Source of the DNA: Sva-07 sp963698435
GTDB taxonomy: Bacteria; Actinomycetota; Acidimicrobiia; Acidimicrobiales; Ilumatobacteraceae
Reading direction: 5' to 3'
DNA length: 64,000 nt
Assembly: GCA_963698435.1 (NCBI GenBank)
Contig: CAVOQV010000012.1
Location: 368,820-432,819 of the forward strand
Shown here: positions 50,063 through 60,517 of the stretch, piece after piece
Layout of the letters: every line of letters begins with the position of its first letter
Numbering within the stretch: position 1 is the first letter of the stretch
Program-made: the position numbers and the translations under genes
The notes under the pieces: model-generated
The model's database searches: none
What the model was told of the DNA's origin: nothing
What the model saw: only the letters and a program-made list of their open reading frames with translations

Positions 50063-50521
50063 TCACGTCGGTCGGCGCCCGCGGCGTTCTTCCTGCCGGC
50101 GTTGCGCTCGGTTCGGGCCAGGAACAGGTCGGACATTCGGTGCGGGTGTGGTGATGGTGCGAAGAAGTCCGTCACGTCGTTCCTGCAGGTCGGCTCGGTC
50201 GCGTTCGACGGCGTCGAGTTCGGCTCGGAGGCGGTCGTTGCCTTCGCTGATCCAGTTGGCGCGGACTTGCTCTCGCTCGAGTTCCTTCTCGGCTCGTCGT
50301 AGGGCGGCCTTGGTCGTCTTGAGTTCGGCTTTGAGTGCGTCGATGGTGTCGCCGAGTTGGCGGACCTGGTCCCAGGCGACTGCGGCTTCGTCACCGGATT
50401 CGAGGGCAACTTCGATGGTTGGTGGTTCGTCGTCGCCGCGTTCTCGTGCTCGGAAGGCGCGCACGCGGTCGGCGTCGGAGCGCCACTTGCGGGGGCGGCC
50501 ACCCTTTCCGGGCACGGTCAT
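50063..50521 (-). CDS. Coiled-coil protein with basic GRPRKW motif (KfrA-like?)
   Basis: A 152-residue protein that begins MTVPGKGGRPRKWRSDADRV, a basic AT-hook-like start. It continues with a long heptad-rich coiled coil (LGDTIDALKAELKTTKAALR and RAEKELEREQVRANWISEGN) and a basic tail (NRAQRRQEERRGRR). This layout of basic DNA-binding head plus coiled coil recalls plasmid KfrA-type proteins and is common on actinobacterial mobile elements. It may bind the 22-bp repeats just downstream of its stop; that is inference. ATG at 50521. Confidence 0.65.
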   Translation of the reverse strand: MTVPGKGGRPRKWRSDADRVRAFRARERGDDEPPTIEVALESGDEAAVAWDQVRQLGDTIDALKAELKTTKAALRRAEKELEREQVRANWISEGNDRLRAELDAVERDRADLQERRDGLLRTITTPAPNVRPVPGPNRAQRRQEERRGRRPT

Positions 50522-50660
50522 GGGAGTGATCGTAACGAAACGTAACGATTCGTGCACCCGGCGGGTAATAGTCTGTGAGGGTGCTGCTCGATTGAGGTGA
50601 ACATGCGCTCGATCGTGAGACTCGGGGTGAACACGGTCGGTCGAGGTCTAAGTTGGGGAC

Positions 50661-50885
50661 ATGGGACCGATCGTCAAAAACGCAGGCAAAGAAGTCGCAA
50701 CAGCGGTGCTGTCGGAAGCCGCCGATGAACTCCGCGGTCGCTCGAACCGCAAGTGGGCGGTCATGCTCCTGGCGTTCCTGGTCGGTATGGTCGTCGCCGT
50801 GGTCGTGATCAAACGTCGCGGCGGAACCCTTCCGATCGAGAGTGATCCTCGCTGGGTCGACGCCGTCGAGAACCCGCCCGCCTGA
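50661..50885 (+). CDS. Small single-pass membrane protein (74 aa)
   Basis: The product starts MGPIVKNAGKEVATAVLSEA, has one transmembrane helix (WAVMLLAFLVGMVVAVVVI) bounded by RKW and KRRG, and ends with an acidic tail VDAVENPPA. The positive charges on both sides make topology uncertain. ATG at 50661. No family recognised. It stands 86 bases upstream of the DUF1254 gene on the same strand. Confidence 0.6.
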   Translation: MGPIVKNAGKEVATAVLSEAADELRGRSNRKWAVMLLAFLVGMVVAVVVIKRRGGTLPIESDPRWVDAVENPPA

Positions 50886-50971
50886 CGGATCAGCCGCAGT
50901 CGGCGCTGTTGCGCCCCGATGTCTCCATCCTGGGGCTATCGCGGGCATCCCGATCATGAGACGTTCGATGC

Positions 50972-52417
50972 ATGACGGACTTCACGATGACCACGCCAAT
51001 CCCAGCGAGCATCACCACGCCTGACCGCGTCCACAGCTCGATCGGAGCCCTGCAGTACTTCGACGGCGTACCGACGCCGGAGACCGCCGAGACGGTGTAC
51101 GACTACCTCGATCGTTCGCGTGCGGTCGAGGTGTTCCTCAACAGCATCCCGACGATGTCGATGAGCGCGCTCCGAGCGGGTCAGGCGGCAGCGGGCGCTG
51201 ACGCGTGCAACAAGATCTGCATCTTCGACACCCTGATGGACTCGACGTCGTTGGTCCTCACCGGGAACACCTCGACGATGTACGCCATCGGTTTCCTCGA
51301 CCTCGCCAAGGACGGGCCGTGCGTCATCGATCTCCCCCCGAAGATGCTGGGCATCCTCGACGACATGGCCTTCCTCTACATGACCGACCTCGGCGTCGCC
51401 GGGCCCGACAAGGGCAAGGGTGGCAAGTTCCTCGTGCTCCCGCCGGGCTACGACGGGCCCGTGCCCGACGGCTACTTCGTCGTTCCGTCGAAGACCAATG
51501 GTGTCTGGGTGTTCATGCGCGGCTACCTCGACCACGGGATCAAGGCCGCCTCCGACAACATTCGCGACAACCTCAAGGTGTACCCGTTGTCGACCGAGTC
51601 GAACCCGCCGGCGATGGAGTTCATCAACGTCTCGGGCAAGCAGGTGGACACCGTGCTGCCCAATGACGTCGGCTTCTTCGAGCAGCTGCATGCCTTGATC
51701 CAAACGGAGCCCGACGACTTCCTCGGCCCGGAAGCCAAGGGCATGATGGCCGCCGTCGGGATCGAGAAGGGCAAGCCTTTCGCTCCCGACGACCGTATGA
51801 AGAAGGTCCTGACCGACGCCGCCGCGATCGGCAATGCCGCCGCCCGGGCGATCAGCTACATGCCCCGCAACCCGGGACAGTTCGTCTACGACGGCAACAC
51901 GACCTGGGTGATGGGCTACGCGAACAAGTCCACGACGTACACCACCGACACCGGAGCACGGGATCTCGAGGGACGCGTCTTCTTCCACTTCGGCTACATC
52001 TGCGTGTCGCCGGCAATGGCGGTCACGGTGCCCGGTGCGGGATCGGACTACGCAATGGCGGCAATCGACTCGAACGGCCTCGTGCTGGACGGATCGAAGA
52101 CCTACAAGCTCCATCTGCCGCCCGATGTGCCGGTCAAGGATTTCTGGGCGGTCACGATGTACGACACCCAGACCCGCTCGCAGCTCCAGACCGACCAGCA
52201 GTTCCCGACGCTCGGCAGCCAGGACGAGGGCCTCGAGACGAACCCCGACGGCTCCTACGACATCTACTTCGCACCCCAGGCGCCCGCCGGGCACGAGCAC
52301 AACTGGCTGCAGACCATCCCGGGCAAGAGCTGGTTCATCGCCTTCCGCGTCTATGGACCGGAGCAGCCCTGGATCGACCAGACCTGGCGGCCGGGCGACA
52401 TCGAGCTCATGAGTTGA
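50972..52417 (+). CDS. DUF1254/DUF1214 domain protein
   Basis: A 481-residue protein without signal peptide. The N-terminal DUF1254 half contains DYLDRSRAVEVFLNSIPTMS and FVVPSKTNGVWVFMRGY. The C-terminal DUF1214 half contains SKTYKLHLPPDVPVKDFWAV, TMYDTQTRS and NWLQTIPGKSWFIAFRVYGP. The two domains together are the usual full architecture; function is unknown although related proteins are often secreted. A second, disrupted paralogue lies at 60518. ATG at 50972 or 50987. Confidence 0.88.
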   Translation: MTDFTMTTPIPASITTPDRVHSSIGALQYFDGVPTPETAETVYDYLDRSRAVEVFLNSIPTMSMSALRAGQAAAGADACNKICIFDTLMDSTSLVLTGNTSTMYAIGFLDLAKDGPCVIDLPPKMLGILDDMAFLYMTDLGVAGPDKGKGGKFLVLPPGYDGPVPDGYFVVPSKTNGVWVFMRGYLDHGIKAASDNIRDNLKVYPLSTESNPPAMEFINVSGKQVDTVLPNDVGFFEQLHALIQTEPDDFLGPEAKGMMAAVGIEKGKPFAPDDRMKKVLTDAAAIGNAAARAISYMPRNPGQFVYDGNTTWVMGYANKSTTYTTDTGARDLEGRVFFHFGYICVSPAMAVTVPGAGSDYAMAAIDSNGLVLDGSKTYKLHLPPDVPVKDFWAVTMYDTQTRSQLQTDQQFPTLGSQDEGLETNPDGSYDIYFAPQAPAGHEHNWLQTIPGKSWFIAFRVYGPEQPWIDQTWRPGDIELMS

Positions 52418-52493
52418 CACGTCAGGTCTCCACGCTCGGGACCGATGGCCTCGTAGCGCGGTCGACGTGCTGACCTAGGGTCGATCTCGTGAC

Positions 52494-55275
52494 ATGGGCG
52501 TCGCCTCATCATGGGGTCGGGATCGACGAGCGGGCACCGATGTGACCGAGGCCGTCTCGGAGGCCGCTTCTCCGACGCACCTCGTTCGCTCGGTGTTCCT
52601 CCATCGACCCCGCCCGCCCGGTGGCGCACTGGTTCGCGACCACCTGAACGCGGCCCTCGACCACGGCATCGACGGGGCCGCGACCGTGGTGAGCGCCCCA
52701 GCGGGCTTCGGCAAGTCCGTGAACGTCAGCCAGTGGTGCGAGACGCTCGACCGTTCCTGCGCGTGGCTCTCGCTGGATGCCCAGATCGATGACCCACGCT
52801 GGTTCGTGGTTCACCTTGCGGCAGCCGTCCGCAGCGTGTTCCCCGACGCGTTGGGCGTCACCTCGCAGATGGCGAGAGCCGCTCGCCTCCCGGACCAGCA
52901 CATCTTGGTCACGACGCTCTCCAACGAGTTGGACGAACTCGCCGAGCCGGTGGTGATCGTGCTCGACGACTACCAGAAGATCACGTCGCCGGAGGTCCAT
53001 TCGTTGATGTCCGAGCTGCTCAGACATCCATCGGAGTCCGCGCACTTCGTGATCATCGGCCGGCATGACCCGCCGCTGCCGACGGGGCTGCTCCGCGCCC
53101 GAGGACAGCTCAACGAGCTGCGGATGAACGATCTCGCCTTTTCCGAGGGCGAGATCCAGCAGTTCACCGAGCAGTTCCTCGACCGCGCGCTGACGCCCGA
53201 CGAGGTCAGCACTCTCCGCAAGTCCACGGAAGGCTGGCCGGCCGGTGTGCGGCTGACGGCCGAGGCCATGGGGTTGTCGCCCGTCGGCACACCGGTCGTG
53301 GGCGCGAGCTTCCTCGATCAGGGAGCCCAGGCGTATCTGGTCGGCGAAGTGCTCGAACAGGTCCCGCCGGAGGTGCGCCGCTACCTCCTTGCGGCATCGA
53401 TCTTCGATCGCTTCAGTGCGCCGCTGTGCGATGCCGTCGTCGTCGAGGATGCAGGAAGACCGCCGCTGATGACGGGAGACGAGTTCATCGGGTGGCTCCG
53501 CAGTCACAACCTGTTCGTCGTCCAGCTGGACGACGCCGGGGAGTGGTTCCGCTTCCACCACGTGTTCGCCAGACTGCTCGACCACTGGCGACGCGATCGT
53601 GGGATCGAGTCGACGCACTCAGAGGCACGGGCGCGCCGGACTGCGGCTCATCTGTTCAAGGAGTGCGGACTGGTCGAGGAGGCCATCGAGCAGTTCGGTC
53701 TTGCCGGCGACCGCGCTGCCGTCGCCACGCTCGCCGAGGAGTACGGGTCCGAACTGATCGAGGAGGAGCACTGGGTCGATCTCGAGCGCCTCTTGTCGAT
53801 GATCCCCCAGGACGTGGTCGACTCCAACCCTTCGTTGCTGCTTCTCCGCGCGTGGCTGTTCGGCGAGTTCCAGTCGCGTCACAGCGAGATGCGGAGCACG
53901 CTCGATCTCGCCGAGCGGATTCTCGATCACACGGGCGACGACGATGTGCGGTCCGGCGAGATCCGGGCGCAGATCGCGGAGCTCCGAGGGGCGTACTCGA
54001 AGCTGCTGAGGGCCGACTTCGACGGAGCGATCGTCGACGCTCGGACCGCGAATCGGCTCCTCGCTCATCGCCCGGGTCGACATCTCGCGTTCGCGTACGT
54101 GCTCGAGGCCATTGCCCTCGCGGGTGCCGGTCGCTCGAAGGAGGCGCATCAGCTCGCCGACTCGGTGATCGGTGATGAACGGTTCGCCGACGCTCCATGG
54201 GATCCGCTGGCATATGCGATGCCCTACCTGGGCTGGCTGGAAGGCGACCTCGACGCTGTCGATCGTCACAGCATCCAGTTGCTGTCCATCGGTGAACGCT
54301 TCGACCACCAGGACACGATCGCCACGGCGCACTACTTCCTCGGTATCTCGGCATACGAACGGAACAGGCTCCACGAGGCCGACGAACACTTGGGGGCCAC
54401 GCTCGACCTCCGGCTGGTCACGCAGACGATCTTCGTGGTGCACGCCGAGATCGCACTTGCGTTGAGTCAGCTGGCCCAAGGCCGTGGAGGCGAGGCCGAC
54501 GACACCGCAGCGGCGACGATGCAGTACGTGCTCGACGAGAGAAGCGAGTTCCTCCAGCCGGTCGTTCGGGCGTTCCTGGCCGAACTCGACCTCCGGCGCG
54601 GCCGTCACGCGTCGGCGCTGCGCTGGGCGCAGACCGCGGACCTCGACGTCGAGCGCCATCGCTACATGTTCTACGACTTGACCCCGACACTGATCGGGGC
54701 GCTGCTGATCTCACCCGATGCCGCCGTGCGTGGCAGCGAACTCCTGGAGGAGGCGCTCGAAGCTGCGATCCTCCATCACCATGTCCCGCTGACCGTCAGT
54801 CTCCTCGGGCTGCGCGTGTTGCGCCTCGCCGACGTCGGTGAGGAGGCGAAGGCGCTCGATGCGCTGAAGTCCGCCGTCACGCTGTCACAGAAGGCCGGCA
54901 TGGTCCGACGACTCGCCGACCTCGGTCCGGCGCTCGTGCCACTGTTGTCCCGCCTCGACATCGCTGGCGAGGATCTGGAGCACGCAGGCGCCATCGTCGG
55001 CGCGATCGGGTCACCGACGACGACCGACACGCGCGCCGAGACACCGACCGACGCCGTGGCCACGTTGAATGGCGGCCCCAGCCTCACCGGCGCGCGAACT
55101 CGACGTGCTCAGGCTGCTCGCAGATCGACTGTCGAACAAGGAGATCGCTCGAGAGCTGTTCATCGCACCGGCGACGGTCAAGAAGCGAACGGTCACCCTC
55201 TACGACAAGCTCAATGTCCACGGACGACACGAAGCCGTCGCCAAGGCTCGAATCCTCGGGTACCTCCCCGACTGA
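52494..55275 (+). CDS. MalT-like LuxR family regulator, frameshifted before its HTH
   Basis: A large ATP-dependent transcription activator. The STAND ATPase has Walker A VVSAPAGFGKSVNVSQW and Walker B VVIVLDDYQKITSPEV, plus GWPAGVRLTAEAM typical of the MalT group. A TPR-like middle (to about residue 860) follows. The LuxR HTH is in a different frame: LT at 55083-55088 should be followed by ARELDVLRLLADRLSNKEIA (from 55090) through KKRTVTLYDKLNVHGRHEA to the stop at 55275. A single extra base at 55089 explains it. In the unshifted frame translation would run on to 55898 without an HTH. Restored length is about 927 residues. It could regulate either flanking gene. Confidence 0.8.
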
Positions 55276-55331
55276 GGCGCTGCCGACAAGAAGTCGGGGA
55301 CGTGTACGTCGGTGACGCGGTCGTGGCCGCA

Positions 55332-55865
55332 TCAACCCGATCGGGGCGACGCGATCAGCTGCGCGGATCGGCTCGTTCGGTCGATCAGGACAACATCGAT
55401 GGGTGCGGTTCGCGTCATCACCGAACGTGCCCTGGTCAGTGCCTCGCCAACTCGGTCCTTGTGAGCGGACGCGGCGGCGACCACCAGCGCGGCCGCCGAG
55501 CCGTCGAGGTGCGCGCCGAGGTCTCTCAGCGCGTCTCGGCCGAGGCGACGCGCCACCTCGCCGGAAACTTCGCTGAGGATCTTGCGTGCCGCCAACTGCG
55601 TTGCCGGAGCGTCGGCGCCGACCGACGGGAACAGGGCCGCGGCGAGACCCTCCGCCAGGCTCCAGCTGGGACCGTCGGGGCTGCGGTCGCCTGCGGGTCG
55701 CTGACCGAAACGGATCTCGATGGAGGCCTTCCTTCCGACGGTCACGGCATCGAACGCCATCGAAGGATCGAACCCCGAGAAGAGCTGGTGGACCGCCGAA
55801 TAGTCGGCGTCCGCGGCGGCCAGATCCACATAGGTCGCGACCATGAATGCGTACTCGTCAGACAC
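55332..55865 (-). CDS. DUF1269-like protein lacking the glycine-zipper segment
   Basis: The 177-residue product begins VSDEYAFMVATYVDLAAADA and DYSAVHQLFSG, like DUF1269 family membrane proteins. In those a glycine-rich membrane segment follows; here the middle reads VGADAPATQLAARKILSEVS with no strong membrane helix, then LGAHLDGSAAALVVAAASAH, which matches the family C-terminal strand. So it appears to be a soluble variant. The GTG at 55865 is chosen because upstream in-frame sequence is not protein-like. Family assignment is moderate. Confidence 0.6.
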   Translation of the reverse strand: MSDEYAFMVATYVDLAAADADYSAVHQLFSGFDPSMAFDAVTVGRKASIEIRFGQRPAGDRSPDGPSWSLAEGLAAALFPSVGADAPATQLAARKILSEVSGEVARRLGRDALRDLGAHLDGSAAALVVAAASAHKDRVGEALTRARSVMTRTAPIDVVLIDRTSRSAQLIASPRSG

Positions 55866-56208
55866 GGCTGCCTCCCGAAAGTGCGGCTTCGGACGTGAAC
55901 TCCATCGGTTCGATTCTCCACGGCCGACGGCGCACTCGATAGCGCCAAGAGGGTGCATGGAGGGTGCATGGAGGGTGCCCCTGCTGATCTCGTCGTCATC
56001 GGCCGGCCGCGACTGCCACCCTCCGTCCACCCTTGTGGGGCTACCGATGCTCGGTATCGGCGAGGAGGCTGCACGTCGAGAGGTGCACCACGATGCGTTC
56101 TGATCACCACAACCAAGGCCGTCACCAACGGTCGGACGCCGTGCTACCCGAAGCACGCTCGGGGGAGTGTCGCATCACCGCGTCGAATGATGGGCTGGGA
56201 GGGTGACC

Positions 56209-57444
56209 ATGCGGGGCGTCCGAGGGGTTCTCGACGACATCAGCACCTCACTGGAGGAGGATCAGGGGCTCACCGCGGTCTTCGGCGCCATCGCTGGTGG
56301 GTTCCTCGCGTTCGCGATCGAGCGGTACGGCGCCGATCCCGATCCGGAGACCTTCGCGATCACCGTCGACCAAGCACGAGCCTCGCTGCTGAGCGCATTG
56401 GCGCTCGTCTTCACCGGTCTGAGCATCGTGCTCGCCCTCACCTCGCTGACCGCCGGCAACATGGCGAGCAAGTTCTCGCCGCGGTTGCTGCGGATGAAGC
56501 TTCGGGGCAGTGGGAACAAGTGGGTGCTCGGCACGTTTGCCCTGACGGCCAGCTTCATCATCACCAGCCAGATCCTGCTGCGGAGTCGTGCCGGCGACAC
56601 ACTCGCCCCGCCGGTGACGATGTCGGTCAGCGTCCTCCTGCTGATCATCACCGGCGTCCTGATCGTCTGGTACATCAACGGCACACTGCAATCGCTGCGC
56701 GTCGACCGAGCGATCCGTTGGATCGGCAGACGGATCGTCCGGGCGATGAAGGCCCACGAGTACGAGTTGCGTCACGATGTCGTCGACGAGATCGACATCC
56801 GGCGGCCGGCGGACGCGACCGATCTGATTGCATCCGATGACGGGTACGTCGTGCGCGTCGACACCGACCGGTTGCATCGCCTGACGACTGAGCCCGGCGC
56901 ATGTGTCCTGATCGAGGCCGGGACGGGCCGGCCGGTCATCCGAGGCGAATCCATCGGCTGGGTGTCGGCGGGATTGCCGGTCTCCAACGATGATCTCGCC
57001 GATTGTCTGACGATCGCCAGGTCGCGGGACCCCGAGAACGACATCGGGTACACGATCAGCGTGCTCGTCGACATCGCCTTGATGGCCCTGTCACCAGCGG
57101 TCAACGATCCGCGGACTGGCGTCGAGTGCACGGAGGTGTTGACCGAAGTGTTCGCCGAACTGTCACGCCGGAAACTCGGGATCCGGACCCGGCAGCGCAG
57201 CGACGGCTCGCCCTGCGTCGTCGTCCGGGAAGACACCGTTGGTGACTACCTCGATGCCGCGGGACGACAGATCCTGCTCTACGGCGGCGAGGACCGGACG
57301 GTCACCGCCGCGCTGCTGCGCCTCGGACGACAAGGAGAGCGGTTCGCCGACTCCGACCGCGACCGACAACTCGCCCGCACGTTTGCCGACGACGTCGAAG
57401 CGGCGCGGGTGGCTGGTGCCGGCTCGGAGGGGAGGGCGTGGTGA
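56209..57444 (+). CDS. DUF2254 family membrane protein
   Basis: A ~411-residue integral membrane protein. The N-terminal part has about four helices, including SLLSALALVFTGLSIVLALT, VLGTFALTASFIITSQILL and VSVLLLIITGVLIVWYI. The conserved family region contains GNMASKFSPRLLRMKLRG (split at about residues 84-101) and, in the soluble part, GYTISVLVDIALMALSPAVN then DPRTGVECTEVL. The function is unknown. GGGAGG 7 bases before ATG 56209 supports this start. Its end overlaps the SulP start by 7 bases, so the two are translationally coupled. Confidence 0.88.
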   Translation: MRGVRGVLDDISTSLEEDQGLTAVFGAIAGGFLAFAIERYGADPDPETFAITVDQARASLLSALALVFTGLSIVLALTSLTAGNMASKFSPRLLRMKLRGSGNKWVLGTFALTASFIITSQILLRSRAGDTLAPPVTMSVSVLLLIITGVLIVWYINGTLQSLRVDRAIRWIGRRIVRAMKAHEYELRHDVVDEIDIRRPADATDLIASDDGYVVRVDTDRLHRLTTEPGACVLIEAGTGRPVIRGESIGWVSAGLPVSNDDLADCLTIARSRDPENDIGYTISVLVDIALMALSPAVNDPRTGVECTEVLTEVFAELSRRKLGIRTRQRSDGSPCVVVREDTVGDYLDAAGRQILLYGGEDRTVTAALLRLGRQGERFADSDRDRQLARTFADDVEAARVAGAGSEGRAW

Positions 57445-59109
57445 ACCTGCGGAGACTGTTCCGACGCGACACGGCCGGCAAGGATGCCGTGTCGGGGCTG
57501 GTGTTGGGCGTGGAGAGCGTTCCCGACAGCCTTGCCAGCGGGCTGCTGGCGGGGGTCAACCCGATCTTCGGACTGTATGGCGCGATGTGGGGCACGTTCA
57601 CCGGTGCGCTGTTCACGAGTTCGGCGTTCATGGCGGTGCAGACGACCGGTGCGATGTCGATCATCGTCGCCGACGTCGATCAGATCGGCAGCGCCGACGA
57701 TCCTGCCTCGGCGTTGTTCACGTTGTCGATCATGACCGGCATCGTGATGCTGACCCTCGGGCTGCTCAAGCTGGGGATGCTCCTCAACTACGTGTCGCAG
57801 TCCGTGATGATCGGGTTCATCAGCGCCGTCGGGGTCAACATCGTGCTCGGCCAGCTCGACGGGTTCACCGGCTACGAATCCGAGGGTTCGAATCGCGTCA
57901 GCCGGGCGATCGACCTGGTGCTGCATCCGTTCGACATCGACCTTCAGACATTCGCCGTCGGCCTGGCGACGATCGTCCTGATCCTCGTGTTGGAGCGGAC
58001 CCGGCTCGACGCACTCGGCATGGTGGTCGCCGTGTTCGCAGCCTCGGCGATGGTGCCCGCCTTCGGGTGGGACGTCGAACGCCTGCAGGACATCGCCGAC
58101 ATCCCCAACTCGCTCCCGCTGCCGAAATTCCCGGACCTCGGGCTCATCCCCAGCCTGCTCGTCCCCGCCCTGGCGCTGGCGTTCATCGGGCTCGTCCAGG
58201 GCGCCGGGGTGTCGGCGAGCTTCCCCCGACCGGACGGCACGCCGACGGACACTTCGCGTGACTTCGTCGGCCAAGGCGCAGCGAACATCGCCGCCGGAAC
58301 CCTGCAGGGCATGCCCGTCGGCGGGTCGATGTCGGCGTCGGCGCTCGCAGTGAGTGGCGGCGCACGGAGCCGTCTCGCGGTCCTGATCGCCGGGGTCGTG
58401 ATGGGCGTTGTCATCCTGGTGTTCGCCAAACCTGTCGGCTACATCGCGATGCCTGCGCTCGCTGGCCTGCTGATCATCGTGGGCGTCCGGACGATCAAGC
58501 CGGGCCAGATCGCAACGGTCCTGCGGACCGGACGGATCCAGCAGACCGTGCTGCTCGTCACGTTCGTGCTGACCATGCTGATCCCGCTCCAGTTCGCCGT
58601 GCTGATCGGCGTCGGCACGTCGATGATGCTCTACGTCATCCGGCAGTCGAACCAGATCAGCCTGCAGCGGCTGCGCGTCGACGACGAGCGCCACCTGATC
58701 GATGACGAACCGCCCGACGAGCTCCCGGCCGGCACCGTCGTCCTGCTGGAGCCGGTCGGCAGTCTCTTCTTCGCTGCGGCGCCCGCGTTCGAGGCGATGC
58801 TGCCCACGGTGACCGACCAGTCGAGCAACTCGGTGGTCGTGATCCGGCTCCGCGGACGCGACGACGTCGGCGCCACCCTCATCGAGGTGTTCGTGCGGTA
58901 TGCGAGCGTGCTGCACGACGTCGAGAGCAAGTTGGTGCTCGGTCGTGCAACCACGCGTGCAGGACCAACTGAAAGCGACCGGCATGATGAACGACCTCGG
59001 CGAGCACAACGTCTACGGACCTGGCCGCTGGCGTACCGACACGCTGCTCACGGCCTACGACGACGCCACCGCGTGGGTGGCTCGAAGCGCCGACGACCGC
59101 ACCGACTGA
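57438..59109 (+). CDS. SulP family anion transporter with STAS domain, frameshifted near the end
   Basis: A ~557-residue transporter for sulfate, bicarbonate or other anions. The membrane part has about 10-12 helices with LVLGVESVPDSLASGLLAGV near the N-terminus and GQGAANIAAGTLQGMPVGGS as the central signature. The C-terminal STAS domain begins at PAGTVVLLEPVGSLFFAAAP. After SKLVL (about 58941) the STAS continues in the +1 frame as VVQPRVQDQLKATGMMNDLG and ends at 59109. Without the shift the frame ends at 59123 with a non-homologous basic tail. GTG start at 57438 overlaps DUF2254. Confidence 0.85.
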
Positions 59110-59272
59110 CCGGTTCCTCCTGACGGATCTCCCTCGAACGCGATGCCGGGCAGGTGTGTGGGCGGGCGATCGGCTCGTTTTCGCACCTTCTCCCATCGGG
59201 CGCCCTTTCGGGGCTGGCAGCGACGGTCGTCCGATCGGACAATGGCATTGTCCCACTCTGAAGGAGAACGCC

Positions 59273-60465
59273 ATGGCCCAGCAACCTGACACTGTCGACC
59301 GCGAGGTTCTGTCCACCCCTGACAGCTCCGAAATTCAGCCATCGGTCGAGCGGGTGCGTTTCGACGTTCCTTCCTGGGTGCGCAGGGTGGGCACGAACAG
59401 CTGGATGTTCATCGGGACCGTGCTCGCGCTCGCCGTGATCACGGTCATGATCGCCGCGACCCGCGACCTCACCATCCCCCTCGCCATCGGCATCTTCTTG
59501 GCCATCGTCTTCGCACCGTTCGTCGACTGGTTGGAGGACCGCGGCATCAAACGCGGTGCCGGGGCGGGGATCGTCCTGGTCGGGCTCGTCGCCGTGATCG
59601 TCGGTTGCGGCTGGATCACCGCCGAGGCCCTGTACAGCCAGGGTGACGCCCTGACCGAGAACCTCCAGGGGGCGGTCGAGGAGGTCAAGACCTGGGTGGA
59701 GGACCTGCCGATCAGCGCTGCCGCCGTCGACGAAGTCGATTCCACCGCCCACGACGCCGCACCGGTGGCGCGCGACGGCGTGGCAACAGCAGTGGCCACC
59801 CTCTTCGACTCGGCCGCCGGCATGATCGCCGGGTTGGTCCTCGGGGCGATGGTGCTCTATTACATCCTCAAGGACGGGGCGACGCTGACTCGCAAGTGGG
59901 TGGACCGCAAGGCCGATCCCGCCCGTCGAGATGCCGCCGAGCGAGTCATCGACAAGTCGGTCAACGACATCCAGTCCTACTTCGGTGGCCAGACCGCTCT
60001 GGCGCTCGTCAACGGCGTGTCGATCGCGCCGGCATGTACTTCCTCGGCGTACCAGGAGCACTTGCGGTCGGCGTCGTCAACTTCGTCGGCGCCTACATCC
60101 CGTACATCGGGGCCTTCTTCGGCGGCGCGTTCGCCGTGCTCATGGCGCTCGGCGACGGTGGGGTCGGGTTGGCGCTCGCGGCACTTGCGGTCGTCCTGGT
60201 TGCTCAGGTGGTTCTCGAGAACCTGCTGCAGCCCAAGCTGCTCGGCACGAGCCTCAACCTTCATCCGCTGACCATCCTGCTGGCAACGACGCTCGGCGGC
60301 ATGATCGCCGGGATGGTCGGGCTGATCCTCGCCGCCCCCGTCCTCGCGATCGGGCTCGACCTGTCCAGAGAGCTGAAGGCAGTCGGATTCTTCGACGACC
60401 AGCCGGCGGGGCACGGCGGAGCGCCGGGATCGACACCGGACACGTCGACAGCAGCTCTGCCCTGA
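59273..60465 (+). CDS. AI-2E family transporter (TqsA/PerM type), frameshifted
   Basis: A ~397-residue membrane protein with about seven or eight helices. AAGMIAGLVLGAMVLYYILK and KSVNDIQSYFGGQTALALVN are family blocks. At about 60028 the frame changes; the continuation AGMYFLGVPGALAVGVVNFV, GAYIPYIGAFFGGAFAVLM and LLQPKLLGTSLNLHPLTILL is the conserved C-terminal half. A single missing or extra base accounts for it. AAGGAG ten bases before ATG 59273 is a strong ribosome binding site. It could export a signal molecule, act as a Na/H antiporter, or have an unrelated role; the family is diverse. Confidence 0.85.
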
Positions 60466-60517
60466 CCAACCGAATCCACGAACTCCACACATTCCACGTT
60501 CGACAAAGGAGCACGAC

